Notes under the pieces: generated by a model
Databases searched by the model: none
Told to the model about the DNA's origin: nothing
The model's input: only the letters and a program-made list of their open reading frames with translations
Made by a program: the position numbers and the translations under genes
Assembly (NCBI RefSeq): GCF_026735135.1
Contig: NZ_JAPQER010000012.1
Span: forward strand, 1 to 35,120
DNA length: 35,120 nucleotides
Direction of reading: 5' to 3'
From: Clostridium aestuarii
GTDB taxonomy: Bacteria; Bacillota; Clostridia; Clostridiales; Clostridiaceae
Part shown: positions 1-7,940 of the stretch, piece after piece
Numbering within the stretch: position 1 is the first letter of the stretch
Layout: each line of letters begins with the position of its first letter

Positions 1-357
1 GTTGTTGCAGATGATCTTGCACAAGAATCAAGACAATTTAGAAATGATGTTCCAGAAGGAACAGATCCATTATACAGATTAGCTAAATGGTGGCAAAATT
101 TTGATGGCTGTTCACTAGCAACAGATGCTAAAAAGCCAAGGGGACCAATGCTTATCGATATGGTTAAAAAATATAATGCAGATGCAGTAGTAGTTTGTAT
201 GATGAAATTCTGTGATCCAGAAGAATTCGATTATCCAATATACTATGCACAATTTGAAGAAGCTGGAATAAAGAGCTTATATATAGAAATTGATCAAGAA
301 ACAACATCCTTTGAACAAGTTAAAACAAGAGTACAAAGTTTCTCTGAAATGATGTAA
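1..357 (+). CDS. lcdB: Lactoyl-CoA dehydratase beta subunit, 3' end (partial)
   Basis: The frame is open from the first base to the TAA at 355-357 and gives the last 118 residues of a 2-hydroxyacyl-CoA dehydratase subunit (HgdB/FldC/LcdB family). The conserved C-terminal block is visible: [16 protein letters not shown], then a WW-containing stretch, [15 protein letters not shown], and [17 protein letters not shown] with cysteines of the kind that hold the [4Fe-4S] cluster. With LcdA it removes water from (R)-lactoyl-CoA to give acryloyl-CoA in the cytoplasm, after activation by LcdC. The beta assignment rests on recalled resemblance to the lactate enzyme and on the lactate permease that follows. 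A second lcdB starts at 34947, so the chromosome carries at least two copies. A phenyllactyl- or hydroxyisocaproyl-CoA enzyme is possible but less likely in this context. Confidence 0.85.
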   Translation, partial: VVADDLAQESRQFRNDVPEGTDPLYRLAKWWQNFDGCSLATDAKKPRGPMLIDMVKKYNADAVVVCMMKFCDPEEFDYPIYYAQFEEAGIKSLYIEIDQETTSFEQVKTRVQSFSEMM

Positions 358-379
358 TTTCCAAATAAATAATGTAGAA

Positions 380-413
380 ATCTCTACCTTATAAGAATTT
401 ATAAGGTAGAGAT
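380..413 (+). terminator. Stem-loop after lcdB (weak terminator or processing hairpin)
   Basis: A perfect 14-bp stem (380-393 pairs with 400-413) has a 6-nt loop and begins 22 nt after the lcdB stop. Only a mixed A/T stretch follows, with no run of T, so termination would be inefficient. It may instead protect or separate the lcdB and lctP parts of one transcript. Confidence 0.55.
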
Positions 414-504
414 GTATAACATTATAATATTATCTTTAGTTATGAATTATTGATTATATTTTAAGTTTTAAAAATATAAATTACATATTTTATTTTTGAT
501 TAAG

Positions 505-553
505 CGAAATTATTTATTTTATTAAATTAAACGAAATTATTTATTTTATTAAA
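505..553 (+). repeat. 22-bp direct repeat in the lctP1 leader
   Basis: The 22-base sequence at 505-526 is repeated exactly at 532-553, a period of 27 bp. The second copy runs directly into the AAAGGAG ribosome binding site of lactate permease 1. It is purely A/T apart from one CG in each copy. The function is unknown; it may reflect replication slippage. Confidence 0.8.
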
Positions 554-564
554 GGAGTGAAATT

Positions 565-2208
565 ATGGGATTAGCACTAATAGCTTTAATACCTATTCTT
601 ATTGTAGGAATACTAATGTTAGGATTTAATTTACCATCAACAAAAGCTATGCCTGTAGGATTTGTTTTAGCAGGAGGAATAGCAGCTATATTTTGGAAAA
701 TGCCAGTTAAATGGTTAGCAGCAGCTACTATTTCTGGAGCAATAAATACTATAGATATATTATTTATAGTATATGGCGCTTTGTTAATATTAGCAATAAT
801 GAAAAAAAGTGGAGGAATTGATGGAATAGCTCAATCAATGGCAACTGTATCCACTGATAGAAGAGTTCAAGTTATTGTAATCGGTTTCTTAATGGAAGCT
901 TTCTTTGAAGGGGCAGCAGGATTTGGAACTCCAGCAGCAGTAGCAGCACCATTATTAGTAGGATTAGGATTTCCACCATTAGTAGCAGCAATGGTTGCGT
1001 TAATTGGTAATAGTGCCCCAGTTAGTTTTGGCGCTGTAGGTACACCAATAATAGGTGGATTTGCTAATTTAGAAGCTATGATTAAAGCATCAGGATATAC
1101 TGGAGAAATGTATGCCTTTTTAACAAGCATAGGTGGATTTGCAGCTATATTACATCTGATTGTAGGTTCTTTTATACCTTTAGTTATGGTTTGTACTATG
1201 ACTTTAATAGTAGATAAAAGTATAAAAAAAGGATTAGAAGTATTACCATTAGCATTATTTGGTGGATTAATATTCACAATACCACAACTTGTACTTGCAA
1301 GTGTTGTTGGACCAGAACTACCAGCATTATTAGGAGCATTAATAGCAATACCAATATTTATTGTAGCAATAAAAAAAGGATTATTTGTACCAAAAACTAA
1401 TTGGGATTTCAAGCGTGCTGAAGATGGGCAAAATGAAGTTGCAGTTGACTCTAATAAAAACGATAAACCAATTATGAGTGCGGGTAAAGCTTGGGCACCA
1501 TATATATTAATTGGTATACTATTATTACTAGGACGTTTAAAATGGATTGGAATTACTCCTATACTTAAATCATGGGATATTACTTGGAGCAATATTCTTG
1601 GAACATCAATAAGTAGAGGAATTAAACCACTATATAACCCAGGTGTTATACCATTTATGTTAGTGGCATTAATAATTCCATTTATGCATGGACTTGATAG
1701 AAAAGAAGCTAGTAAAGCGTGGAAAGAAACAGTTGGACAAATTAAATCAGCGGCAATAGCATTATTCTTTGCTTTAGGAATGACTTATATATTAATGAAT
1801 TCAGGTGCAGCTACAGGTACAGATTCAATGCTTATAGTTATGGCTAAAACAGCAGCAGGATTAGCTGGTAGTGGATGGTATTTAATAGCACCAGTTGTAG
1901 GAACATTAGGTTCGTTCATTTCAGGTAGTGCTACAGTTTCAGATATCATGTTTGGAGGACTACAATTAAGTGCAGCTAAAGAAATAGGACTTCCTATTAC
2001 ACCAATACTTGCTTTACAATCAATAGGGGCAGCAGCAGGAAATATGATCTGTGTGCATAATGTTGTTGCTGTTTTAACAACAGTTGGATTAGTAGGTAAA
2101 GAAGGCGAAGTTTTAAGAAATAACATAAAAATAGCAGTAGCTTATGGTATATTAACTGGAATTTTTGCAATGATTATTGTTAAGGTGTTTATGCCAAATA
2201 TATTTTAG
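565..2208 (+). CDS. lctP: L-lactate permease, LctP family (copy 1)
   Basis: A 547-residue, highly hydrophobic protein of the LctP/LldP lactate permease family (family members are about 540-560 residues). It moves lactate or glycolate across the membrane with protons. Family signatures visible are the [20 protein letters not shown] block at about 115-134, the [15 protein letters not shown] block at about 149-163, and the C-terminal [20 protein letters not shown] block. The start is ATG 565 behind AAAGGAGTGA. It is about four-fifths identical by eye to the second permease at 28724-30382, and long stretches match at DNA level too, so the pair are duplicates. Unlike copy 2 it has Glu instead of Gly at residue 111, just before EGAAGFG. 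It follows a dehydratase gene, which supports lactate as substrate. Confidence 0.93.
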   Translation: MGLALIALIPILIVGILMLGFNLPSTKAMPVGFVLAGGIAAIFWKMPVKWLAAATISGAINTIDILFIVYGALLILAIMKKSGGIDGIAQSMATVSTDRRVQVIVIGFLMEAFFEGAAGFGTPAAVAAPLLVGLGFPPLVAAMVALIGNSAPVSFGAVGTPIIGGFANLEAMIKASGYTGEMYAFLTSIGGFAAILHLIVGSFIPLVMVCTMTLIVDKSIKKGLEVLPLALFGGLIFTIPQLVLASVVGPELPALLGALIAIPIFIVAIKKGLFVPKTNWDFKRAEDGQNEVAVDSNKNDKPIMSAGKAWAPYILIGILLLLGRLKWIGITPILKSWDITWSNILGTSISRGIKPLYNPGVIPFMLVALIIPFMHGLDRKEASKAWKETVGQIKSAAIALFFALGMTYILMNSGAATGTDSMLIVMAKTAAGLAGSGWYLIAPVVGTLGSFISGSATVSDIMFGGLQLSAAKEIGLPITPILALQSIGAAAGNMICVHNVVAVLTTVGLVGKEGEVLRNNIKIAVAYGILTGIFAMIIVKVFMPNIF

Positions 2209-2283
2209 AGTAAAGTGAATTTAAATTATTATATTCTTAATAACAGCCACTAAATATATTTCCATTAAATTATATATTATTTT

Positions 2284-2319
2284 AAGAGTAGCTAGATATA
2301 CTAGCTGCTCTTTTATTTT
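2284..2319 (+). terminator. Rho-independent terminator of lctP1
   Basis: A 12-bp stem (2284-2295 with 2301-2312, one G-U pair) has a 5-nt loop and is followed by a T-rich tail at 2311-2319. It ends the first permease transcript. Confidence 0.88.
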
Positions 2320-2479
2320 GGAGATTAAAGGTTAAAAATATAAAAATGGTATAAAAATTATAATGATAGATAATGAAAGAGAAAATTTTATTTAAATACA
2401 TACGATTAATTACAATATATTCAAAATAAGTACATAATAAGCAATGCAATTACAAAAATTAAAATATATGTATATAAAA

Positions 2480-2497
2480 TTGTTAACTGTATATCAA
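2480..2497 (+). promoter_or_regulatory. Possible Rex-like operator, distal
   Basis: TTGTTAACTGTATATCAA has one perfect Rex half-site (TTGTTAA) and a second half that matches the inverted TTAACAA at five of seven positions. Rex senses NADH/NAD+ and commonly controls fermentation and hydrogenase genes in Clostridia. The match is imperfect, so this is only a candidate. Confidence 0.3.
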
Positions 2498-2605
2498 AAT
2501 TGATCATATCTATTTATGAAAATTTATAATAATACATATGAATAACTGAAATAATGTGAAAAAATTCAATGATAAAGTGAAATATGTATAAGATATAAAG
2601 AATAA

Positions 2606-2623
2606 TTGTTAATAAATAGGCAA
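2606..2623 (+). promoter_or_regulatory. Possible Rex-like operator, proximal
   Basis: TTGTTAATAAATAGGCAA has a perfect left half-site (TTGTTAA) and a degenerate right half (five of seven). It lies just upstream of the -35 position for the TATAAT at 2649, where a repressor would be expected to act. The Rex link is an inference from motif and downstream function. Confidence 0.35.
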
Positions 2624-2626
2624 TGT

Positions 2627-2654
2627 TTAAAAAAATTACAATTTGTACTATAAT
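2627..2654 (+). promoter_or_regulatory. Candidate promoter of the hydrogenase operon
   Basis: TATAAT lies at 2649-2654 with a poor -35 (TTTAAA at 2627-2632, 16-bp spacer). The weak -35 suggests need for an activator or control from the repeats around it. The TATAAT sits between inverted TTGTA/TACAA arms (2643-2647 and 2654-2658). Confidence 0.4.
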
Positions 2655-2677
2655 ACAATTATATCAAAAGTACAATT
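2637..2677 (+). repeat. Three TACAATT repeats at exact 17-bp steps
   Basis: TACAATT begins at 2637, 2654 and 2671. The middle copy overlaps the last base of the TATAAT hexamer and the third lies just downstream. Regular spacing across a promoter suggests a protein-binding array, but no known operator is recognised. Confidence 0.6.
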
Positions 2678-2736
2678 ATTCAGAAAACAATGAAAATAAT
2701 ATGATATTTTACATTAATTGCTAAGGAGTGATTATT

Positions 2737-3231
2737 TTGAAGGAAAATCAGCATTGTTGTGGATGTAATTTAAATGATGAAAGATTGGAAAAAGTAAAAG
2801 GTATATCAGTGGAATATAAAAATGTAGAAGGTGCGTTAATACCTGTAATGCATGAAGTACAAGATTTATATGGATATCTTCCAGAAGAGGCTCTTCAGGT
2901 AGTTTCTAAAGAATTAAATGTTCCTATGTCTGAAATATATGGAGTAGCGACTTTTTACTCATTATTTACTTTAGAACAAAAAGGAAAACACGTAATAAAG
3001 GTTTGTATGGGAACAGCTTGTTATGTTAAAGGTGCTCAAGCTATTATTGAAAAATTAAATAAAGAACTTGGAATAGAAGTTGGAAAAACAACTAAGGATG
3101 GTGAATTTACATTGGAGGCAGCTAGATGTCTTGGAAGTTGTGGACTAGCTCCTGTAATGATGATTGATGATATCGTTTACGGAAAAGTAACACCAAATGA
3201 TATTCCCAAAATATTGGAGGAGTATAAATAA
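2737..3231 (+). CDS. hndA: Hydrogenase [2Fe-2S] subunit, NuoE/HndA/HydC type
   Basis: A 164-residue thioredoxin-fold [2Fe-2S] protein like NuoE. It passes electrons between the flavin subunit and the hydrogenase subunit of a multimeric NAD(P)-linked [FeFe]-hydrogenase. The four expected ligands are visible as C90-x4-C95 (VCMGTAC) and C131-x3-C135 (RCLGSC). The N terminus carries an extra CCGC cluster at 7-10. The likely start is TTG 2737: the AAGGAGTG at 2723-2730 is well spaced for it but would overlap an earlier in-frame GTG at 2728. First gene of an operon with the HndA-B-C-D order; the next gene begins 17 nt after its stop. Confidence 0.9.
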   Translation: MKENQHCCGCNLNDERLEKVKGISVEYKNVEGALIPVMHEVQDLYGYLPEEALQVVSKELNVPMSEIYGVATFYSLFTLEQKGKHVIKVCMGTACYVKGAQAIIEKLNKELGIEVGKTTKDGEFTLEAARCLGSCGLAPVMMIDDIVYGKVTPNDIPKILEEYK

Positions 3232-3247
3232 AGGGAGGTTAGCAATT

Positions 3248-3655
3248 ATGAGAAATCTTACTATAGAGGATCTTGAAAATATAAAAGCTGATAATTTATC
3301 AAAAGTTAATCAGGGAAAAGATAGAAAAACTATAAGAATAACTGTAGGAATGGGAACTTGTGGGATAGCAGCAGGAGCAGCACCTGTTTATGATGCTATA
3401 AAGGAAGAAATAAAAAATTTAGGACTTAAAGATATTGAACTTGTAAAGACAGGATGTATAGGAGCTTGTAGGTTGGAACCTCTTGTAGAAGTTATAAAAC
3501 CAGGTGAAGAAAAAGTAACTTATGTTAAAATGACTCCAGGAAAAGCAAGAACAATTATGAAAGAGCATATAGTAAATGAAAAAATAGTAGAACAGCTTAC
3601 TATACACCTTATAGAAAATAGAATTTTAAATGATTTTACAATAATAAATGGTTGA
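3248..3655 (+). CDS. hndB: Small [2Fe-2S] ferredoxin-like subunit, HndB type
   Basis: A 135-residue protein of the thioredoxin-like ferredoxin class that sits between the NuoE-like and NuoF-like genes in Hnd-type hydrogenase operons, and is related to the N-terminal domain of the next protein. Cysteines are C38 (in GMGTCGIAAGA) and C70-x3-C74 (in KTGCIGACRLEP). These are the only three cysteines, so a complete four-Cys cluster site is not present. The start is ATG 3248 behind AAAGGGAGG; longer in-frame extension to 3197 would overlap the previous gene and has no binding site. The role is electron relay or assembly in the hydrogenase complex, inferred from operon position. Confidence 0.85.
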   Translation: MRNLTIEDLENIKADNLSKVNQGKDRKTIRITVGMGTCGIAAGAAPVYDAIKEEIKNLGLKDIELVKTGCIGACRLEPLVEVIKPGEEKVTYVKMTPGKARTIMKEHIVNEKIVEQLTIHLIENRILNDFTIING

Positions 3656-3669
3656 TAGGAGTGAGATTT

Positions 3670-5463
3670 ATGGAATTTTATAATTCACAGGTTCTAATAT
3701 GTGGTGGTGAAGGATGTAATTTATTAGATTCCAAAAAGATTATAAATTTATTTAAATTGGAATTAAAGCAATTTGGACTTGATAGAGAAGTAGAAGTTAT
3801 AAAAACTGGGTGTCTAGGACTTTGTAATTTAGGACCAGTTATTATTGTTTATCCAGAAGGAATAGTTTACGCTAATGTAAAACCAAGTGATGTACATGAA
3901 CTTGTAGAAGAACAGTTTGTTAATTGTAAACCACTTCAAAGACTTAAGTATACTTTAAAGCCTGGAGATGGAAGAATAAGATCTTTGGATAAGGTTAATA
4001 TGTTCAAAAAACAGCATAGAATTGTACTGAAAAATTGTGGAATTATTAATCCAGAAGATATTGATGAATATATAGCATTAGATGGATATAAAGCCTTGGG
4101 AAAAGTTTTAACTACAATGTCATCACAGAATGTTATTGATATTATTACTGAATCAGGATTAAGAGGTAGAGGGGGTGGTGGATTCCCTACTGGTAGAAAA
4201 TGGTCATTTGCATCAGCACAAAATAATGAACAAAAATATATAATTTGTAATGCTGATGAAGGAGATCCAGGTGCATTTATGGACCGTTCTGTTTTAGAGG
4301 GAGATCCACATACTGTTCTTGAAGCAATGGCTATAGGAGGATATGCAATAGGGGCAAATAAAGGCTTCATATATATAAGAGCAGAATATCCTTTAGCAGT
4401 GGAAAGATTAAAGCTAGCGATAAATCAGGCAAAAGAGTATGGACTTCTTGGAGAGAATATTTTAGGAACAGGATTTAAGTTTGATATAGAACTTAGGCTT
4501 GGAGCAGGAGCTTTTGTGTGTGGGGAAGAAACAGCATTAATTAAGTCTATTGAAGGAAAAAGAGGGATGCCTGTAACTAAACCACCATTTCCAGCAGTAA
4601 GTGGACTTTGGGGCAAACCAACAATAATTAATAATGTGGAAACTTTTGCAAATATATGTTCTATAATTTTAAAAGGTGCAAAATGGTTCAGAACAATAGG
4701 AACCGAAAAAAGCCCTGGTACTAAAGTTTTTGCTTTAGGCGGAAAAATAAGAAATGCAGGACTTGTTGAAATACCTATGGGAACACCTCTAAGAGAGGTC
4801 ATATTTGATATAGGTGGAGGAATCCCAAACAACAAACAATTTAAAGCAGTGCAAACTGGAGGACCGTCAGGCGGATGTATCCCAGCAAGAGACATAAATA
4901 TTTCAATTGAATATGATACTTTAATAGAAATTGGCTCTATGATGGGATCAGGTGGAATGATAGTAATGGATGAGGATAACTGTATGGTTGATGTAGCAAG
5001 ATTTTTTCTTGATTTTACAAAAGATGAATCTTGTGGTAAATGTACACCTTGCAGAATTGGAACTAAAAGGCTTCTTGAATTACTTGAAAAGATAACTAAT
5101 GGAAAAGGGTCTTTAGAAGATATTGAAAAATTACAAAAATTAGCTATAGAAGTTAAGAATACTGCTTTGTGCGGACTAGGACAAACGGCACCAAACCCTA
5201 TTTTATCTACTTTAAGATATTTTAAAGATGAATATATTGCTCATGTGGTAGATAAAAAATGTCCTGCTAAAGCATGTAAATCGCTTGTTAAATATCATAT
5301 AAGACCAGAAATATGTAAAAGATGTGGTATGTGTTCTAAGCACTGTAGCGTAGGTGCAATAACTTGTAAAGTTGGAGAACCATATAAGATTGATCAGGAT
5401 AAATGTTTAAAATGCGGATCATGTATGCAGGTATGTTTGTTTAACGCTATAGTTAAAGAATAA
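3670..5463 (+). CDS. hndC: NAD(P)H-binding flavoprotein subunit of bifurcating hydrogenase, NuoF/HndC type
   Basis: A 597-residue diaphorase subunit. Order of domains: N-terminal thioredoxin-like [2Fe-2S] domain (about 1-110; CGGEGC and TGCLGLC), FMN/NAD(H) domain with the glycine-rich RGRGGGGFPTGRKW at about 165-178 and GAGAFVCGEETA, SLBB region, NuoF-type [4Fe-4S] site (SCGKCTPCR at about 454-462 plus CGLGQ), and two C-terminal [4Fe-4S] ferredoxin motifs (CKRCGMCSKHC at about 549 and CLKCGSCMQVC at about 579). This layout matches HndC/HydB of NAD(P)- and ferredoxin-linked hydrogenases, in which electrons from NADH and reduced ferredoxin are combined to make H2, or the reverse. The start is ATG 3670 after TAGGAGTGAG; an upstream TTG at 3652 overlaps the previous gene's stop and is less likely. 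Confidence 0.92.
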   Translation: MEFYNSQVLICGGEGCNLLDSKKIINLFKLELKQFGLDREVEVIKTGCLGLCNLGPVIIVYPEGIVYANVKPSDVHELVEEQFVNCKPLQRLKYTLKPGDGRIRSLDKVNMFKKQHRIVLKNCGIINPEDIDEYIALDGYKALGKVLTTMSSQNVIDIITESGLRGRGGGGFPTGRKWSFASAQNNEQKYIICNADEGDPGAFMDRSVLEGDPHTVLEAMAIGGYAIGANKGFIYIRAEYPLAVERLKLAINQAKEYGLLGENILGTGFKFDIELRLGAGAFVCGEETALIKSIEGKRGMPVTKPPFPAVSGLWGKPTIINNVETFANICSIILKGAKWFRTIGTEKSPGTKVFALGGKIRNAGLVEIPMGTPLREVIFDIGGGIPNNKQFKAVQTGGPSGGCIPARDINISIEYDTLIEIGSMMGSGGMIVMDEDNCMVDVARFFLDFTKDESCGKCTPCRIGTKRLLELLEKITNGKGSLEDIEKLQKLAIEVKNTALCGLGQTAPNPILSTLRYFKDEYIAHVVDKKCPAKACKSLVKYHIRPEICKRCGMCSKHCSVGAITCKVGEPYKIDQDKCLKCGSCMQVCLFNAIVKE

Positions 5464-5485
5464 TTTCTTTGAGAGGTGAAAAAAG

Positions 5486-7222
5486 ATGGAAACAGTTAAG
5501 TTAACTATTGATGGTATAGAAATAGAAGTAGAAAAAGGAATTACTATATTAGAAGCTGCAAGAAAGAGTGGTGTGGAAATACCTACTTTATGCTTTTTAA
5601 AAGAAATTAATGAAGTGTCAAGCTGCAGGGTGTGTTTAGTTGAGGTTGGACCAAAACTATTACCATCTTGTACAGTTAAAGTAGAAGATGGTATGGTGGT
5701 AAAAACAAATACTCCAAAAGTTAGGAGTGCAAGAAAAACTGTTGTACAATTACTTTTATCAAATCATAAAAGAGAGTGTACAACCTGTTCAAGAAATGGA
5801 AACTGTGAATTGCAAAAATTAGCAGAAGATTTAAATATATATGATGTAGAATATGAAGGAGAAAAATCAAAATCATTTATAGATATATCTTCAACGTCAC
5901 TGGTAAGAGACTCTGAAAAATGTATTTTATGTGAAAGATGTATAAGTATATGTAAAAATATACAATCAGTTGGAGCAATAAATTTTTTAGGAAGAGGATT
6001 TGTTACAAAAATAGCGCCAGCCTATGATAAACCTTTAGCTGAAACTGTTTGTATAAACTGTGGACAATGTGTTATGGCATGTCCAACTGGCGCTTTAACT
6101 GAAAAGGAAAATATAAAAGAAGTTTGGGATGAATTAGATAATTCAGATAAATATGTAGTGGTTCAAACAGCACCAGCAGTAAGAGTTGCATTAGGAGAAG
6201 AATTTGGACTTCCAATGGGTACGAGAGTTACAGGGAAAATGGCAGCTGCTTTAAGAAGAATGGGATTTGACAAAGTGTTTGATACTAACTTTGCAGCAGA
6301 TCTTACAATTATGGAGGAAGGAACAGAATTATTAAAGAGACTTGAAAAGGAAGAAAATCTTCCACTTATGACTTCATGTTGTCCTGGATGGGTAAAGTTT
6401 GTTGAACATAATTTCCATGATATGTTGAATAACTTATCTACTTGTAAATCTCCACATGAAATGGAAGGTGCTGTTATAAAAAGTTATTTTGCAGAAAAAG
6501 AAGGAATTGATCCATCACGAATAGTTGTAGTATCTATTATGCCTTGTATAGGTAAGAAATTTGAAGAAACTAGAGAAGAATTATCTCGTAATGGAATGCA
6601 GGATGTAGATTATGTACTTACAACTAGGGAACTTGCTAAAATGATAAAACAATCTTCAATTGATTTTGTTAATCTTAAGGACGAAGAATTTGATAATCCA
6701 TTTGGGATAGGAACAGGGGCAGGTGCTATTTTTGGAGCAACTGGAGGAGTTGCAGAAGCTGCACTTAGAACTATATTTGAAATCACATCAGGTAAAGAAC
6801 TTGAAAATATAGAATTTAATGCTGTTCGTGGAGTTGAAGGAATAAAAGAAGCTGCTATTACACTTCCTAGTGGAAAAACTATTAATGCTGTAATTGTAAA
6901 TGGTCTTTCAAATGCTAGGAAAGTAATGAATCAGATAAGAGATGGTAAAAAACATTATGATTTTATAGAAGTAATGGCTTGCCCAGGAGGTTGTGTAACA
7001 GGTGGTGGTCAGCCTATAGTAAATTCTAAGATAAGGGAAAAAATTGATGTGAGAGAAGTGAGAGCTAAAGCTATTTACGAAGAAGATAGACATCTTCCAA
7101 TTAGAAAATCTCATAAAAATCCATGTATAACTAAAATATATGATGAGTTTTTGGGTGAGCCAAATGGGCATAAAGCTCATGAATTGCTTCATACACATTA
7201 TGAAAAAAGAAATATGTTTTAA
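5486..7222 (+). CDS. hndD: [FeFe]-hydrogenase catalytic subunit, HndD/HydA type
   Basis: A 578-residue [FeFe]-hydrogenase close in length and layout to the clostridial CpI enzyme. The N-terminal [2Fe-2S] domain has C36, C47, C50 and C62. Next is a His-ligated [4Fe-4S] motif (NHKRECTTCSRNGNC) and two [4Fe-4S] ferredoxin motifs (CILCERCISIC, CINCGQCVMAC). H-cluster motifs are TSCCPGW (C298 proton relay, C299 ligand), MPCIGKK (C354) and MACPGGC (C499, C503). The small-subunit tail with HKAHELLHTHY is present. All residues expected for activity are there. It makes or uses H2 in the cytoplasm with the three preceding subunits. ATG 5486 follows GAGAGGTGA, 22 nt after hndC. Confidence 0.95.
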   Translation: METVKLTIDGIEIEVEKGITILEAARKSGVEIPTLCFLKEINEVSSCRVCLVEVGPKLLPSCTVKVEDGMVVKTNTPKVRSARKTVVQLLLSNHKRECTTCSRNGNCELQKLAEDLNIYDVEYEGEKSKSFIDISSTSLVRDSEKCILCERCISICKNIQSVGAINFLGRGFVTKIAPAYDKPLAETVCINCGQCVMACPTGALTEKENIKEVWDELDNSDKYVVVQTAPAVRVALGEEFGLPMGTRVTGKMAAALRRMGFDKVFDTNFAADLTIMEEGTELLKRLEKEENLPLMTSCCPGWVKFVEHNFHDMLNNLSTCKSPHEMEGAVIKSYFAEKEGIDPSRIVVVSIMPCIGKKFEETREELSRNGMQDVDYVLTTRELAKMIKQSSIDFVNLKDEEFDNPFGIGTGAGAIFGATGGVAEAALRTIFEITSGKELENIEFNAVRGVEGIKEAAITLPSGKTINAVIVNGLSNARKVMNQIRDGKKHYDFIEVMACPGGCVTGGGQPIVNSKIREKIDVREVRAKAIYEEDRHLPIRKSHKNPCITKIYDEFLGEPNGHKAHELLHTHYEKRNMF

Positions 7223-7229
7223 TTATAGT

Positions 7230-7264
7230 TTAGATATTGCGCTGAATTTAGATATTTTGCTGAG
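7230..7264 (+). repeat. Two imperfect 17-bp copies after hndD
   Basis: The 17-mer at 7230-7246 is repeated with a few changes at 7248-7264 (TTAGATATT followed by GCTGA in both). It lies between the hydrogenase stop and the structured RNA that follows. Origin and function are unknown. Confidence 0.5.
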
Positions 7265-7268
7265 TTTT

Positions 7269-7378
7269 AAAAAAGTTGAGAGTTTATATGCTGTATCAGC
7301 AAACTGATACTAGCAGTTTACAAAAGGATTTAACTGAGTACTAAAAATTCCTTTTGTAGAACTCTCAATTTTTTTTTA
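7269..7378 (+). terminator. Three-way-junction RNA ending in a T-run; terminator of the hydrogenase operon
   Basis: A long closing stem (7269-7285 with 7359-7375, G-U pairs included) encloses two hairpins. P2 pairs 7290-7299 with 7304-7314 (CAAA loop, one bulged U). P3 pairs 7319-7328 with 7349-7358. The 3' side of the closing stem runs into nine T residues (7369-7377), so it can terminate transcription. The two extra internal hairpins are unusual for a plain terminator. It could be a stable 3' end of the hydrogenase mRNA or a small RNA. Confidence 0.75.
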
Positions 7379-7401
7379 TATATTTAATAAATATAAAAAA
7401 G

Positions 7402-7431
7402 TTGATTTTATTTGAAATATAAGATGATAAT
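7402..7431 (+). promoter_or_regulatory. Candidate promoter for the thioredoxin gene
   Basis: TTGATT (7402-7407) and GATAAT (7426-7431) are separated by 18 bp, directly after the upstream terminator and 34 bp before the next start codon. Confidence 0.45.
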
Positions 7432-7464
7432 ATAATTATTAAAGAAAATATAAGGAGGTTAACA

Positions 7465-7791
7465 ATGAAGCAATTAAATACAGTAGAAGGTATAAGGAAT
7501 TTTATAAAGGATAATAAATTAAGTTTAATTTATTTTTCTAGTAATGATTGTGGAGTTTGTAGTGTGTTATTACCAAAGGTTGAAGAGATGTTAAAGGATT
7601 ATCCTAAGATAATGTGTGCGCATATAAAAATAGATGAAGTAATGGAGGTAGCAGGAGAATATTCTATTTTTACGGTGCCTACAATTTTATTCTTTATTGA
7701 AAAAAAAGAAATAATTAGAAAAGGACGGTTTATAAGCATTGTGGAATTAAAAGAAAATATAAAAAGATATTATGAACTATTTATAGTTTAG
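7465..7791 (+). CDS. Thioredoxin-like protein
   Basis: A 108-residue single thioredoxin domain. The redox centre is C29-G-V-C32 (in SSNDCGVC) and the cis-proline is P72 (FTVPTILFF). It has no signal peptide, so it acts in the cytoplasm as a thiol-disulfide exchange protein. CGVC differs from the CGPC of classical thioredoxins and is more like divergent clostridial thioredoxin-family proteins, so the partner is uncertain. The start is ATG 7465 after AAGGAGG. It stands alone between the hydrogenase operon terminator and the symporter gene, with its own candidate promoter. Nothing in the sequence ties it to a particular pathway, though neighbouring redox enzymes are plausible targets. Confidence 0.85.
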   Translation: MKQLNTVEGIRNFIKDNKLSLIYFSSNDCGVCSVLLPKVEEMLKDYPKIMCAHIKIDEVMEVAGEYSIFTVPTILFFIEKKEIIRKGRFISIVELKENIKRYYELFIV

Positions 7792-7940
7792 ATGAAATAA
7801 AGTTCGTTAAATAACAAAAACTAAAAAAAGCTCTGATATTCTTGATAATTTAATAAAAATATTGCAAAGCAAGGGATGATATAGTAACATTATAATGGAA
7901 AAACTAGAAATATTAAAATTTTTTATAGGAGCGAGTAAAA

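Larger units (their letters stand above)
2320..2736. other. 417-bp AT-rich gap before the hydrogenase operon
   Basis: No credible coding frame is present. The stretch holds two imperfect Rex-like sequences (2480-2497 and 2606-2623), three copies of TACAATT at 17-bp steps (2637-2677) and a TATAAT hexamer at 2649-2654. It therefore looks like a long regulatory region for the hydrogenase genes. Confidence 0.6.

Noticed and set aside
867..1592. Long open frame on the minus strand inside lactate permease 1 (and similar ones inside hndC and pct)
   Set aside because: It is the mirror of a hydrophobic, Ala/Gly-rich gene with A/T third positions, has no binding site, and the plus-strand protein is clearly real.
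2637..2677. 17-bp-spaced repeats as a CRISPR or replication-origin iteron array
   Set aside because: Repeat units are only 7 bp, three in number, with no cas, rep or dnaA gene nearby; promoter position explains them better.
7841..7896. Promoter before the symporter gene (TTGCAA at 7862 and TATAAT at 7891)
   Set aside because: The spacing of 23 bp is too long, and no better -35 is seen for that TATAAT.
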